From: Gemmatimonas sp.
GTDB lineage: Bacteria; Gemmatimonadota; Gemmatimonadetes; Gemmatimonadales; Gemmatimonadaceae
Direction: 5' to 3'
NCBI GenBank assembly: GCA_023910675.1
Contig: JAAVWC010000001.1
Span: 682,001-746,000 of the forward strand
DNA length: 64,000 nucleotides
Below the pieces are notes generated by a model, which saw only the letters and a program-made list of their open reading frames with translations, made no database searches and was not told the DNA's origin. Within the stretch, counting starts at the first letter, position 1. Each line of letters begins with the position of its first letter. Made by a program: the position numbers and the translations under genes. Shown here one piece after another: positions 16,894 to 26,819 of this stretch.

Positions 16894-18888
16894 TTAGAGC
16901 ACCGGAACGCCAAGTGCCTTGAGATACTGAAACGTCTGATCGTAATTCTCAGGGTGCAGAGTCGCGTCGGATTTACGTCCCTTGGGCACAAAGATCGCCA
17001 TCCCCTGCCGCGCGCGCGTGAGCAGCACACGGTATGCATTGAGTAGATAGCGTTGACGATCGGCATTGTGCACGGTGGTCCAGCGATCGCCGCGGAAGTT
17101 GTGATACGACCACCGGTCGTTGGTGCGACGCAGATCGGCGTCCCAGCTCATCATGGTCCAATCAAGCTCGAGCCCCTGCGTCTGGAACTCTGTCGCCGCA
17201 TCCTCGAGATAGTACGACGAGCGGGTGTCAGCACGATCAGCGAGGAAGTACTTCACCGGGTCGACATCGACGCGCACATCGATGCAGTACGCCTTGAGGC
17301 GTTGCGCCTGCGATGACGCGACGAGTCCGTACCGTTCACTGCCACGCGCCTGACTTCGCACCCACTTCTTCGCCACCGTCCGATCGCGCGTGAGCACGAC
17401 CGAGTACGTCCTCAGCACCTCCGACAGCAGCTCGCGCGCGCGGTCCTCGTCTGCATCAAGCGCCGCTTTCACAAAGCCCGACACTTTCTCGGCGCGAAAG
17501 GAGCGCATCGATACCGCCAAGTGCAGCGCGTATTGCGTCTCCACGTGCGCGTTCGCCCCAAGGCGCTCGATGGCTCTGCCGGCGGCGTACTCCGAGTCGT
17601 GGAGCTCTGGAGAGATATAGGTGTGCCAATGCGGATACTTGTCGCGTACCGCGTCGAGCCACGCCCCGATACCGGCTTCTCCTGTGTGGATCTCCTGACC
17701 ACCGCCCACGAGACACACCACGACGGCCCAGTCCTGATGGCGATCCATGTACGAGATGAGAAACTCCGGCTCGGACATGCTGAAATCCGCGACGCCCTTT
17801 CGCTGCTTCATGAACAACGCGGTCTTTTCGCGGTTCCATGCGCGCTGTGATTCGTCGAAGATGGCGACGTGCTCGATGGGTGGTGCGGCGCTGCGTAGCC
17901 CTTCATCGCGGAAGTGGTGCACGTTCTGAATGAACGGCTTCACCTTCTGGCGAACAGCGCCTTTGCGCTCGGGGGTATTGCCGAGGTCACGCTGCCGCTG
18001 GATGTCATCTTCCACGAGCGCTTCACGGAGCACGGCGACGAGCGGGCCATTGCCGGAGAGAAATACGGCGTGCGTCTCGTCGTGCCCGAGATGCTGCGTG
18101 GCGATGTTGAGCCCCACGAGCGTCTTCCCTGCGCCCGGCACACCGGTGACAAAAACAATGGCCTTCTCGCGCTGCAAGCGGCTGCGGGCAATGATCTCCT
18201 CCACACACTGCGTGGTGACGTGGAGATTGCGTGCGCCGGCATCCGACCGCGCAATGGACTGCACGGAGTGTCGGGCGTACAGCGCCTTGGCCGCCTCGAT
18301 GATCGTGGGGCTCGGCCGATACGGCGCTCGTCCCCACGCCTCGGCGTTGACCGGTGCGGAAGGTGCGAGGGCAATGGCCGAACGTACGGCCTCGCCGACG
18401 GTGGCGGAGTTTGCCTTGATTGGCGGATACACGCCGTCGGCGTGCGGTTGTTGCCAACTGTCGTCAGGCGTCGCGCCATTGGTCGCGCAGAGCACCGGAA
18501 AGATGGGCAGCGCCTGACTTGCTTGGTGAAAGTTCTTGAGGTCGAGCGCGTAGTCCCACGCTTGGTTGTAATCGGTCTTGGCGTAGCGATGCTCGCCTAC
18601 TTTGAACTCGATTGGCACTACGGCGGAGTTGGCAACCACCACACCATCGATACGACTGCCGAGTCGAGGGACATCGAATTCGAGGAAGAGCGATCCGTCT
18701 ACACCGGGGAGTGTTTGCTTGAGCAGACGTACCTGCTCCTTCCACGCTTCAGTTTGCGCACCGTCGATAGCAAGGCCGCTACCGCCGGCGAGGTGGCCGA
18801 GCACGGTATGCTCGTCTGCGGCGAGAAACTGCGCGATGGGCGCGGCGTAAAACGCCGATTGGCGGGCATTGTCATTGGGAGCGGTCAT
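16894..18888 (-). CDS. DUF2075 helicase with N-terminal nuclease-like domain
   Basis: A 664-residue protein. Residues 60-130 contain RIDGVVVANSAVVPIEFKVG, a D...ExK core of PD-(D/E)xK nucleases. Walker A is VTGVPGAGKTLVGLN near residue 245, Walker B is HVAIFDESQRAWNREK near 345, and the C-terminal helicase motif NAYRVLLTRARQGMAIFVP is at about 615. This is the architecture of DUF2075 / Schlafen-AAA-like proteins, which are often in defence islands; the substrate is unknown. The gene appears intact, with start ATG at 18888. It lies 59 bases downstream of a 46-residue ORF with which it could form an operon. Confidence 0.85.
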   Translation of the reverse strand: MTAPNDNARQSAFYAAPIAQFLAADEHTVLGHLAGGSGLAIDGAQTEAWKEQVRLLKQTLPGVDGSLFLEFDVPRLGSRIDGVVVANSAVVPIEFKVGEHRYAKTDYNQAWDYALDLKNFHQASQALPIFPVLCATNGATPDDSWQQPHADGVYPPIKANSATVGEAVRSAIALAPSAPVNAEAWGRAPYRPSPTIIEAAKALYARHSVQSIARSDAGARNLHVTTQCVEEIIARSRLQREKAIVFVTGVPGAGKTLVGLNIATQHLGHDETHAVFLSGNGPLVAVLREALVEDDIQRQRDLGNTPERKGAVRQKVKPFIQNVHHFRDEGLRSAAPPIEHVAIFDESQRAWNREKTALFMKQRKGVADFSMSEPEFLISYMDRHQDWAVVVCLVGGGQEIHTGEAGIGAWLDAVRDKYPHWHTYISPELHDSEYAAGRAIERLGANAHVETQYALHLAVSMRSFRAEKVSGFVKAALDADEDRARELLSEVLRTYSVVLTRDRTVAKKWVRSQARGSERYGLVASSQAQRLKAYCIDVRVDVDPVKYFLADRADTRSSYYLEDAATEFQTQGLELDWTMMSWDADLRRTNDRWSYHNFRGDRWTTVHNADRQRYLLNAYRVLLTRARQGMAIFVPKGRKSDATLHPENYDQTFQYLKALGVPVL

Positions 18889-18947
18889 TCCGAAAAGGTA
18901 GACGAAGGGAACGGGGTCACGCCAGGGGAACGCTAGCGCGCGTTCGG

Positions 18948-19088
18948 TCAGGCGTGGCGGGCTTCGTCCAGCGTTTCGTTCCCATAGTCGACGAACTGGA
19001 GGACGCCGGTTGCGTCACACACGTCGATTCTGCGGTGTTCGCTTTGGAAGCCATCGACTTCGACGGTGAATAGCTCGCGATCGCTCAT
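18948..19088 (-). CDS. 46-residue ORF upstream of the helicase
   Basis: ATG at 19088 with GGAG 8-9 bases before it, ending in TGA at 18948. It starts MSDRELFTVEVDGFQSEHRR and reads as a small beta-rich, acidic protein. Its spacing (59 bases before the helicase start) suggests cotranscription. No family recognised. Confidence 0.45.
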   Translation of the reverse strand: MSDRELFTVEVDGFQSEHRRIDVCDATGVLQFVDYGNETLDEARHA

Positions 19089-19807
19089 TGGAATGCTCCG
19101 AAATGAGGTGGTTCGCCGTCGTTACCAACAATACTCCGAGACCGTGACAGTTGAGCGTGGGCGACGATCAGTTGCGCGAGGAAGCGTGTGAATCGCTTTG
19201 GGCCCCTGAGCGCCTGGCTGGCTTTGGGCGCTCAGATAGCGGCCCCTGTTTTCCGTTGAGCAGAATCACGCCGGACAATCCATCACGGCTTGAGAACGCA
19301 ACGCCACCGGCTCTACTGAAGTGGATGAGGTTCAATAAGCAGCGTGTCGATTCGATGGGCTGCGCCAACCACTCAGATCAAACTTGTTTTTCAGCTCGAG
19401 ACTTGATCGGTGCGACAGTGACGTGACCCCAGTTGCTGATTCAGCGCTATTGTTAGCCATTGGTTGAACTGGTCTCGCCCCCAAGGGTGGTCCAGCCGGA
19501 GTCTCGTTAGGCGGTACTGGAGGCGGTGGCGGTCGTCGCCACGGTGGCCCGGAAGTGGGCTGGTGGCACGATTGACCGAAGCGTTCCGCCGTGCCGGGAT
19601 TCGACGTCGGGCTACGCCCCTCGCGCTCGAGGCGCCGACCGCGATCGTCCCTGTTCCTCGTCACGCGGCGCTGACGAGGTCAGCGATGGCGCCATATGCT
19701 CGGTGGGTAAACCCCACCCGGCGCCGGTGTCGTGCAACCTCCGAGGCCGTGGTGGGGGGTGATCGACGCAGGGCTCGGGACCGGGCCTTGCGCCAAGCGG
19801 AAGCTGA
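19089..19807. other. 719 bp without a recognisable gene; IS remnant likely
   Basis: No frame here reads like protein. Bases 19653-19700 (GTCACGCGGCGCTGACGAGG...) resemble 29733-29785 and, more loosely, the 3' end of the IS91/ISCR-like element at 47.4 kb, so an old insertion end is likely. The segment 19090-19440 shows nothing I can name. Confidence 0.4.
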
Positions 19808-20515
19808 TCAGCGCAAGCGGCGACGCACCGCGACTACACCGACGAGCCCGATCGCCATCAGAGCCGACGTTGACGGCTCCGGCACCGTCGGGTTTGGCGG
19901 CGGGCCAGGAATGAAATCGTCGGCGGAGATGTCCACCGCGTACCCGTTCGTAAACCCGTGGTCCTCGAGGATCAGCTGCAGGAAGTGGGTTCCCGCCGCG
20001 AGATCTCCGAGGTTGAGAGTGTACTCGTTCACGCCGACGCCCCCTGGATCGCGCTTGCCGAAGATGTACTGTCCATTCAACCACGCGTACATGCCGTTGT
20101 CGACACCGAATTTGGCGACGACGTTCGTCGCGCCGAGGGTGTTGAACTGGTACATCACCGCCACCTCGGTGCCGATCGCCCAGCTGTTCGGAATCGAGCC
20201 AAGGAACGACCAGTTGCTGTTCAGGTTGAGCGGGTCGGTGAGCCAGTTGCCGAGGATGGAACTGGCGGCGTCGAGCTTGGGCGCGGTCGAGTACGTAGCG
20301 TTGCAGTCATTGGCGATAGGGAACGGCTCGGCACAGTTGTCCGCCCCGCTGCCGGTTGTGCCCGAGAGACCCGAGAGATTGAGCGTGTTGCCGATCTGAT
20401 TGTTGTAGTAGCCCGCGTCGGTCGTCTTGACCAGCGTGACCTGAGCGCTGGCGAGAGCCGGGAGACACAGCGCGCCGAGTGCTGCGAGTGCGCGCACAAA
20501 TTTCGGATGTCGCAT
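19808..20515 (-). CDS. PEP-CTERM sorting-signal protein
   Basis: A 235-residue exported protein. Signal peptide cleaved after ASAQ (residue 22). The mature domain has paired Cys (NCAEPFPIANDCNA) and Trp-rich beta strands (ILGNWLTDPLNLNSNWSFLG). The C-terminus is the classical VPEP-STSALMAIGLVGVVAV-RRRLR sorting signal: motif, membrane helix, basic cluster. It should be processed by an exosortase encoded elsewhere and exported through the outer membrane or into extracellular matrix. Start at 20515 is set by the signal peptide. Confidence 0.9.
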   Translation of the reverse strand: MRHPKFVRALAALGALCLPALASAQVTLVKTTDAGYYNNQIGNTLNLSGLSGTTGSGADNCAEPFPIANDCNATYSTAPKLDAASSILGNWLTDPLNLNSNWSFLGSIPNSWAIGTEVAVMYQFNTLGATNVVAKFGVDNGMYAWLNGQYIFGKRDPGGVGVNEYTLNLGDLAAGTHFLQLILEDHGFTNGYAVDISADDFIPGPPPNPTVPEPSTSALMAIGLVGVVAVRRRLR

Positions 20516-20799
20516 TGGATGAGTCTGGGTTGGGAGGGGGAAGATTCGACGCTGTTTTCTTGCACGAAGCGCAAGATTCGTGCGACCGGCCATCAAGGTC
20601 CAACTCCTTGTCCTGAATGAGGATGCGCTACCGTCCTGCGGCCCCGCTGTCGCGGCGATGCAACACAAGTGTCGGTGTTGCACCACAACATCGCACGGCG
20701 CGGCACCCGCACCCTGCCCTGCCCTGCCGTGAGCAACAGCTCGGCCCTTCTGCGCAGACAGGTGCCGACACGGATCCCCGATCGGGATCTGTCACCGAC

Positions 20800-21085
20800 C
20801 CTGCCGCGCCGGTGACGACGATCTCCATCGGGGTGACGATGCCGCCTTTAGGAAAACTCGCCAGCTGGTTCGGGAGCGAACGTTGTCTCTCGCCCTTCGC
20901 GACGCCCTTTTGCACAGGCGTGTGGGAGCCACCGTAGACCGTGGTACGAGGCCGTAAACCCACCCGGCGGCCCACTTCTTCTCGATCTTCTCCATCGACG
21001 GCTTTGCGCCGATTTCGATCGAGGCATGGTAGCAACCAGTCAACAACGCGCCTGCGAGGACCGCGCTCACGATTCGTCGAGCCAT
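20800..21085 (-). pseudogene. Bor-like conserved lipoprotein, frameshifted
   Basis: The start MARRIVSAVLAGALLTGCYH has a lipobox, followed by KPSMEKIEKKWAAGWVYGLV, which matches the Bor-type lipoprotein family. After STV near 20940 the frame is lost, but the rest of the family pattern continues in another frame (GVAKGERQRSLPNQLASFPK, then GGIVTPMEIVVT). One indel breaks the gene. Confidence 0.6.
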
Positions 21086-21113
21086 CTTCTCTTCTAGTCA
21101 ATGGTTTGGACAT

Positions 21114-21407
21114 CTACCACTCGCATTCGCGCGTGAAGGGATCTGCAGTACCGAGCCAGCCGTAAACGTTTGCGGTTGTTTAGCGCCCGTTCGGGCACAG
21201 CTGTGACGTGCGACAACAGACGGCCACCAAAGCCAAACGGGAGCAAGACCCGAAGAATGGCACGTGGACAGCCGCGTCGGCGTGGCAGTGCCGGCAGTGC
21301 CGGCGGTGCCGCTGCGATCGGTGGCATCTCGGAGTTATCGCTGGGCTGGCCCCCGCGCTTTGCGTGGGTTAGCTCCTCCGGTACCCCGAGTCACCAGCGC
21401 CACCTGA
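21114..21407. other. no gene recognised; simple repeats
   Basis: Contains a run of GGCAGTGCC-type repeats (21284-21312, coding for Gly/Ser/Ala in any frame). No frame has a credible start or domain. Confidence 0.4.
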
Positions 21408-21553
21408 TCAGCCACCTGATCCAGCTCCGCCGATTCGCCACTCGAGATCCTTCGCGCCCATGGAGTCGAACAGCCGGTATAGAAGCTCCGCAAGATCGTT
21501 CCCCTGGAGGTCAGCCCAAGGAAGCTCAGTCGGTAAGAAGAGATCTTTCGGCA
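21408..21553 (-). pseudogene. N-terminal fragment, possibly Mrr-like restriction protein
   Basis: Reads MPKDLFLPTELPWADLQGND then AELLYRLFDSMGAKDLEWRI and GGAGSGG before TGA. A 12-base tandem duplication (TCAGGTGGC units at about 21400-21425) creates the stop. The 'F-x-x-M-G-A-x-D-L-x-W' pattern is what I expect at the start of Mrr-type restriction endonucleases, but the nuclease domain is absent. It ends at the border of an IS91-type end remnant. Confidence 0.3.
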
Positions 21554-21577
21554 TGCTGATGGTCGTGATGCCCAACA

Positions 21578-21700
21578 GAACAGAGGGTTTGCGTCGCGTC
21601 GCCGACGCCAAACCTCCGTTGAACTGAACCGCGGGAGGACTGCGATGGAGTGTGCGACGCGAGCGAGCGTCCCGCCACCAGCCGTTGTGCGGCGGACGCA
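21578..21700. repeat. end remnant of the IS91-type element found at 62.7 kb
   Basis: About 110 bases match 62686-62800: the hairpin GTTTGCGTCGCG...CGACGCCAAAC, TCCGTTGAACTGAACCGCGG, and GCGAGCGAGCGTCCCGCCAC. The flank on the element side reads AGAAC, matching the GAAC target known for IS91. No transposase remains. Confidence 0.7.
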
Positions 21701-21817
21701 GCCCTCGCATGTGCGTGCATGGCGGTTTGGTTCAACGCCTGTTTGCCCGCAGGAAACTCTTGCAGGATAGCCGCGATATGGGCAATCCTCTGCAAGACAA
21801 CAGAATCAATCAGCTGC

Positions 21818-22111
21818 TCACGGCGTCCCTCTGCGACAGCTGTACAACCACTTGGAACGAAGCACCGTGGCGGAACTTCCGCCGTGCTCTTGCAGGCGTT
21901 GCAAGCCAGGAGGAAATCGCCGAGAGAGCGCCACCCGCATGATGCGCTCGGCGGTTTCATCCTCCACGTCGATGAAATGGTCGACATGGGCAAGCGGAAT
22001 GACGGTGCACTCGCCTGGCGATGATGGATGGATCGCCATGAAGGCATCAACCAGATCGTCCCGATAGATGATGCTCGCGGGTGACGCACCTTCGATGATC
22101 CCGCAGAACAC
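21818..22111 (-). pseudogene. HIT-family protein remnant
   Basis: The frame starts VFCGIIEGASPASIIYRDDL and runs to HVDHFIDVEDETAERIMRVA. This is the N-terminal half of a HIT nucleotide hydrolase with its CxxC start. The catalytic HxHxH region is missing; the sequence after MRVA is unrelated and leads into the IS91-end remnant. Initiation would require GTG at 22111 or CTG. Confidence 0.55.
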
Positions 22112-22133
22112 GCATGCCAGCGGTGTCGTCGTT

Positions 22134-22424
22134 TCAAGTGTTCAACTGATATCTCGCATCGTCCGCAAGCAAACGGGCACGGGAGGCTGCAAGATCGCGT
22201 GTGGCCGCATGCTGCCCGCGCAAAATCCTCGCCATCGGTCGCCCCTTCGCCAACTCGTCGACCAGCTTGTCCATGTACCGGATTCTTCGCACCAGCGGGT
22301 CTTCAATCTCTTCGATCCCGACGCCGCAAATCACGCCGGTGATCTTCCCGACATGCCGATATAACGCGGGCGCATTGGCGAAGAAGGTCTCCAAGGCGGT
22401 CGTAAAGATCCGATGCGTTGCCAC
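22134..22424 (-). CDS. 96-residue hypothetical protein
   Basis: A GTG-started frame (22424) reading [20 protein letters not shown] then [20 protein letters not shown] and a helical C-terminus. Mostly helical, no signal peptide. It starts 15 bases after the end of the PEGA-like gene. No family recognised; could be the end of a longer decayed gene. Confidence 0.4.
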   Translation of the reverse strand: MATHRIFTTALETFFANAPALYRHVGKITGVICGVGIEEIEDPLVRRIRYMDKLVDELAKGRPMARILRGQHAATRDLAASRARLLADDARYQLNT

Positions 22425-22438
22425 TACAGCGGACGGAC

Positions 22439-23779
22439 TCAGCGCAGACGCGTCTGCGCTTCGTTGATGAGATCCTTGTACTGCAGGAGAATGCGGTCCC
22501 ACTCGCGGAAAAGCTCGTCGTCCTTCACGGTCGCGCGACCTTCGTCTGCCTTCTCGCTCGCCAGCTTGATGGTGTACTTGAGCGGATTGGAGTCGGCAAG
22601 CTTCACGATGACGCGCGTGCGAATGACCTTGTCGCTGAAGCGGCGCACATTCCACCCGGTACGCAGGTAGCCCGTTTCCTTGTCGGTCACTTCGAGCACG
22701 TCGAAGCTGTTGGTGATGATCTGGCTGATCGTCTTCCACGCGTCGTCGGCGGTACGCTTGTCACCCACTTCGATGGTGAAATTGACGTTCGCCTGATCGC
22801 TCGCCAACGAGAGATCCCACGCCTCGTCGCGCCCGAGCTTGACCAGGTCGTCGAACGGGATGGGCTGTGCATTGTCCTGATTGCAGTATTCGCGGCGCTG
22901 CGCGGAAAAGGCGGGCGCCTCGATGCGCACCTCCGCGCAGGTTCCCGTGCGGATCGCCACGTTGAACTGTCCGGTGCCGACCTTCCGGCCGCCAACAAAA
23001 ATGTCCGCCGTCGCCGGCTCCGCCGATACGGCCACCATGCGATCGCGCAGTTCGATCTTGTCGGTCAGCGGCAGCGCGGCGAACGCCGGGCCCTCGCAGT
23101 ACTGCTTCTCGACGGGCATGAAGCCGGGACGGACGGCACGCACCGCGGTGCACTGTCCGGGCGGCACCGCGATCTCCGCGGCGTTCTCTCCGATGGGCTT
23201 GCCGGCCACCTCGATGGTCGTACCGGCGGGGGCTACGGTCAGCAGCACGGCCCGATCGGAGAGCTGGAACCGCTCGATGGTCGGCGGCTGGGTGCCCTCG
23301 AGATTTTCGTAGCGCTTCACGATACGCCGGTAGCCGGGCTTCGTGATCTCCAACGTACGCGCCTTGTCACGCTCCACCTCGAGCACGAAGGAGCGCCGCG
23401 GCTGCACCACGCCATCCACCCGACCATCGGCATCGAACGGGTCGATGTTGATGGGGAAACGCCAGGTGGTCAGGGCGAACTTGAGCCCTCCGCTCTGCAC
23501 GTCGGCCTTCGTGAAGACGCGCGACACGGGGCGGTACCCATCGGCGGTGATGAGCACACGGGTACCCTCGTCCTTGACGATGACCGAGGCCGATCCTCCC
23601 TGACCCAACAGCGTACTGTCCCCGCGGGGACTGTAGCCGTAGACCTTCGCCGTTGACGGCGTCACCGTGAGCAGCAACGGCTTTGGCGCGCACGCCGACA
23701 GGGCGGCGAGCATCGTCATCAAACTGGAAGCCGCGGCGAAACGGGAAGCGGACGCGCGGGGGGGATGGAGAGCGGGCAT
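22439..23779 (-). CDS. PEGA-like lipoprotein
   Basis: A 446-residue lipoprotein with lipobox LAALSAC (Cys near residue 30). It carries four PEGA-like carbohydrate-surface repeats ([58 protein letters not shown]). A C-terminal alpha/beta domain (residues 320-446) holds two cysteine-containing loops (GQCTAV, TGTCAEV). The final helix [20 protein letters not shown] may oligomerise. It is a surface-layer or envelope-type lipoprotein with an unknown partner. The frame is intact with no internal stop. Confidence 0.75.
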   Translation of the reverse strand: MPALHPPRASASRFAAASSLMTMLAALSACAPKPLLLTVTPSTAKVYGYSPRGDSTLLGQGGSASVIVKDEGTRVLITADGYRPVSRVFTKADVQSGGLKFALTTWRFPINIDPFDADGRVDGVVQPRRSFVLEVERDKARTLEITKPGYRRIVKRYENLEGTQPPTIERFQLSDRAVLLTVAPAGTTIEVAGKPIGENAAEIAVPPGQCTAVRAVRPGFMPVEKQYCEGPAFAALPLTDKIELRDRMVAVSAEPATADIFVGGRKVGTGQFNVAIRTGTCAEVRIEAPAFSAQRREYCNQDNAQPIPFDDLVKLGRDEAWDLSLASDQANVNFTIEVGDKRTADDAWKTISQIITNSFDVLEVTDKETGYLRTGWNVRRFSDKVIRTRVIVKLADSNPLKYTIKLASEKADEGRATVKDDELFREWDRILLQYKDLINEAQTRLR

Positions 23780-24006
23780 GAGATCTCGAGGTCGCGATGG
23801 ATTGACACTTCAAAGGCAGAGTTCGCGTCGAGTCTACGGAGTGGAGTCCGGCGCGGCAAGCATCCTCGTGGCGGGCTACGAGGGGACGTCGCGGCCAGCG
23901 CCGTCGCCGCAGCCGCTCGACGTGTCCCCACATTTGGTCGCTCCGCGTCGTTAATCTGGGACAAGACGTGCCGATACGGTATTATCAAAAGGAACTACGG
24001 TCAAGG

Positions 24007-24339
24007 GTGATACGGCGCACAGCGTCGGCGCTGACCATCACCGCGTGCGGCTCGGAATCTCCAACGAGCGTCTTCGGCGCCTCGACCTCCGCCGCGGGCG
24101 CCACCACCGCTGCCCGCAGCCACGGCCCGCTCGCCGACACTCAGGTTCGTAGGAACGTGCAGCTCTCGATCGATGGGTCGATCATTGCCAACGGCGCCCG
24201 CATCTCGGGGAGCGTTCAGGCGGACGATGCGCGGCGCGTGGTGATTGCGGCCAACTGCAGCATCGTGGGCGACGTGCAGGTCGCAAAGGCGAGCAGCGCC
24301 GAGTTGGCGCGTCTCAAGGAACAGTGCCGCGCGCTGTGA
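24007..24339 (+). CDS. small hypothetical protein, possible lipoprotein
   Basis: A GTG start at 24007 gives about 110 residues beginning VIRRTASALTITACGSES. The Cys context is lipobox-like, but the hydrophobic stretch is short, so export is uncertain. The body ends in a helical tail (ELARLKEQCRAL). The core NVQLSIDGSIIANGARISGS looks like a small beta-helix. It overlaps the end of the convergent gene at 24314. Confidence 0.45.
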   Translation: MIRRTASALTITACGSESPTSVFGASTSAAGATTAARSHGPLADTQVRRNVQLSIDGSIIANGARISGSVQADDARRVVIAANCSIVGDVQVAKASSAELARLKEQCRAL

Positions 24340-24833
24340 GCTGGATGAGTCCGTAGGCAAGTGATCCTCGACGGCGCGCCATTCGCGCCCTCATGTCCGC
24401 GCGCTCCAATTCCTTGATCCGCGCGTATTGCTCCGTCGTGAGCAGCGCTCCGATCAGCCGTCGGTCACGCGCCCGCTCGCTCGCCGACTCCGCCAAGCGG
24501 TCGGCCTGCCTCCGCGCATTCTCCCGAATCGCGGCTTCGTCCGAGTAGGTGCAACGAGTCAGCGCTGTCTGCGTTCGTTTCCGCCGCCTCGAAGAGCGCG
24601 CCTTGCAATACACGACGCCGCCTGTCTGTGTAGAGCGGCACGATCTGCTCGCGAATCGTACGCACCTGTGCATCGACTGGAATCACACGCTCCGGAACGT
24701 GGTGGACGCGGTTCCGCTCAAACGTTAGCCGGACGTGCTGGCGGCGATTCAGCGGCGAGCCACCGTTCCGCGCTACCCGCGCTGCGCAATCCTTGCGGCT
24801 GGACTTTACGGGAAACCACACTCCGGTGGACAT
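24314..24833 (-). pseudogene. CpxP/Spy-like protein, frameshifted
   Basis: Two minus frames carry parts of one helical protein: RTIREQIVPLYTDRRRRVLQ upstream of about 24560, and NARRQADRLAESASERARDR with LLTTEQYARIKELERADMRA downstream. The LTxEQ motif is characteristic of Spy/CpxP-type helical periplasmic proteins. A single indel separates the halves. Confidence 0.45.
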
Positions 24834-24909
24834 GAGCGGCGAAGGCAGGGGTCTCGAGAGCGGCACCACGCTGGTCGTCCAGAACAACCGGGAAGGCAGT
24901 CACACCCAG

Positions 24910-25260
24910 CGGTCGATGACATCTGCGGGTCCGGATTCACAGCAGGTTGCGCCGTATATTGAGGCGCTGGTAGCCGAAAAGCGGAAGGACCGTCTCGGTA
25001 GTCTGCCGCGCAAGCCGGGGTATCTCTTTGCCGATGGCGCACGGCGCGTGATCACCGACGGCGAGCAGACACTGGCATTGCTGCAAGTTGGCCCTCATCC
25101 GCACGCCGACGAGATGCTGATTGCGCATGTGCCAACGGCGTACGTGGTCTTCCAAGCGGATATGTGCTTTGCGCCCACCACGGAGGGCCAGCCACAGGTG
25201 ATGCCCGCGCGGCCACCGGATCAGCCGCCGGCGAGCTCGGCATCGCGGTTGAGGGCTGCA
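24910..25260 (+). pseudogene. MBL-fold hydrolase C-terminal fragment
   Basis: The frame reads RRVITDGEQTLALLQVGPHP then HADEMLIAHVPTAYVVFQAD. The HADEML and FQAD motifs are the later metal-binding part of metallo-beta-lactamase fold hydrolases. The N-terminal HxHxDH part is missing and the end runs into the next gene. Remnant. Confidence 0.5.
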
Positions 25261-25436
25261 CGGCTGACGCCCTCGATCTCGCGCATCTGCTTCTCGAGGC
25301 CCTCCTTGCCGACGCCGGTGAGAAAACGGATGCCGGGATCACCGTTGTCGACATGAACGCCGAGCTTCTCGACGCGGCTCTTCACAGCGTTGAAGGCGAA
25401 TCCCTTCTTGACGGTCAGATCGTATCGAACCGACAT
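25221..25436 (-). CDS. 71-residue hypothetical protein
   Basis: ATG at 25436 preceded by GGGAGAG. The protein (MSVRYDLTVKKGFAFNAVKS... ending in ELAGG) is beta/alpha and cytosolic. No family recognised. Its 3' end overlaps the MBL remnant on the other strand. Confidence 0.5.
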   Translation of the reverse strand: MSVRYDLTVKKGFAFNAVKSRVEKLGVHVDNGDPGIRFLTGVGKEGLEKQMREIEGVSRAALNRDAELAGG

Positions 25437-25760
25437 CTCTCCCTCTGCGGTCGAGGTAACGCTTCAACTCGTGGGGGCCTGCACCCATCCGACTCCCACG
25501 TCTTCAATACTGTGACTTAACGTTGTTGTGCTACTGAGGAGAACCTGGCGGCGTTCCATTCCCCGCAACGCGCGGCCCCGGGGCGCCATTGTGTACCGCT
25601 GCCCCCGACGAGCTTCAGCGGTCGCGCCATGGGCTGGTGGTTGACACGGCGCAGTCGCGCGCGGTGACCGACTTCGCACCCTGCGTCCGAGGTGTGCCGG
25701 CATGCTCCGCCAGCGCAGGCGGTGCGGGAAGCGACGCACCGCCTGGCTGGTTCCGCGACG

Positions 25761-26549
25761 TTACGGTATGCGCGACGTGGACAGCGTCTGCTTCTGTGTT
25801 ATCGATACCGACACGTTCTCTTCCTCGATCACGAGCGTGCGGGCGATCGTCGCCTTGCTCTCGACCCCGACGAGCTGCCCCGTCGGCGTCACCCACGCCT
25901 GACCGACCGTGGTCACCGTGCCGTCGAGCGACGCCTTGCCGTTGGGCGTGTCACCGCCGCCCTTGGCCTTGCCATCGGCGGCGATGGCAATCGCGAGCAC
26001 CCGGGCGCCGCCGATGATGGTGTCGCCCGCATACGTGAAGCGCGTTGCGGTCGTCGTCGTGATGACAAGGCCATTTTCCTCCGTGATGACCGCCAGCGTG
26101 TCAGCCCAGCTCTGTCCGCGCGTGGCGCCGGGCTTGAGCCGCGGGAGGAAGGCGCGCAACGAAGCCGCGAGCGGCAACTTGTGCTCGGCTCCCGCCGCAT
26201 CCGTGACGGTGGACGTGGTTGGGTAGCCGCCCGGCAGGGTCGTGGCCTTGTACGTAACGCCCTTGAGGTTGGGGCTCGCGACTCCCTGCGAGCTCGTCAA
26301 ATGGGTGGTGTCGAGCCGCACGGAGATGTCGAGCCCCTGCGCCGCCTTGCTCACGCTGACCGTGGCTTCGCGGTAGGTGGTATTGGTCATCGACTGACTA
26401 TCGCCCATGGCTTCCTGCGTGATTTCCTGGACCACCGTGGTCCGATAGCGCGCCGTACCGACGGCCCAAGCGGGGACAGTCTGGGCGGCAGCCGCGCCAG
26501 TAGGAGTGATAAGTGCGAGGCTCAGGGCCACCGCGAACTTCGTATGCAT
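25761..26549 (-). CDS. secreted hypothetical protein
   Basis: A 262-residue protein with a signal peptide cleaved after AAAQ (about residue 23). The mature part is beta-rich with no Cys. It has repeated Thr/Ser-rich strands (TVVQEITQEAMGDSQSMTNT, SWADTLAVITEENGLVITTT) resembling secreted DUF6263-type proteins. The gene stands alone. Long frames on the opposite strand (25692-26921) are shadows. Confidence 0.7.
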   Translation of the reverse strand: MHTKFAVALSLALITPTGAAAAQTVPAWAVGTARYRTTVVQEITQEAMGDSQSMTNTTYREATVSVSKAAQGLDISVRLDTTHLTSSQGVASPNLKGVTYKATTLPGGYPTTSTVTDAAGAEHKLPLAASLRAFLPRLKPGATRGQSWADTLAVITEENGLVITTTTATRFTYAGDTIIGGARVLAIAIAADGKAKGGGDTPNGKASLDGTVTTVGQAWVTPTGQLVGVESKATIARTLVIEEENVSVSITQKQTLSTSRIP

Positions 26550-26819
26550 GGGAGATTTGCAGAAAAGAGGTTAGTGGCACACCGGGCCGAGACGGCGGCA
26601 CGGCGACGCTCGCTATTTCTACGTATCAGTAGCCGCGCGAGTTTCTGCAGGGTCTTCTCCTGGCCCAGGCACTCCCGCAGGCACTCCCGCAATCGCGCAG
26701 AAGATTGCGCAAGCGCGTGGCGAGTGCGTCGCTTACCCGCCGTAAATTCATGGGACAACCCGCCATCACCAAACCAACACGGCGCATGTACTCCTCATGA
26801 TGGTCGCGACATCCGGAAC
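26550..26819. other. no gene recognised
   Basis: Contains a small tandem duplication (AGGCACTCCCGC twice, about 26667-26690). No frame has a credible product. Confidence 0.35.

Noticed and set aside
22418-23656. Plus-strand ORF of 412 codons
   Set aside because: It is the shadow of the PEGA-like lipoprotein gene on the minus strand; it lacks domain content.
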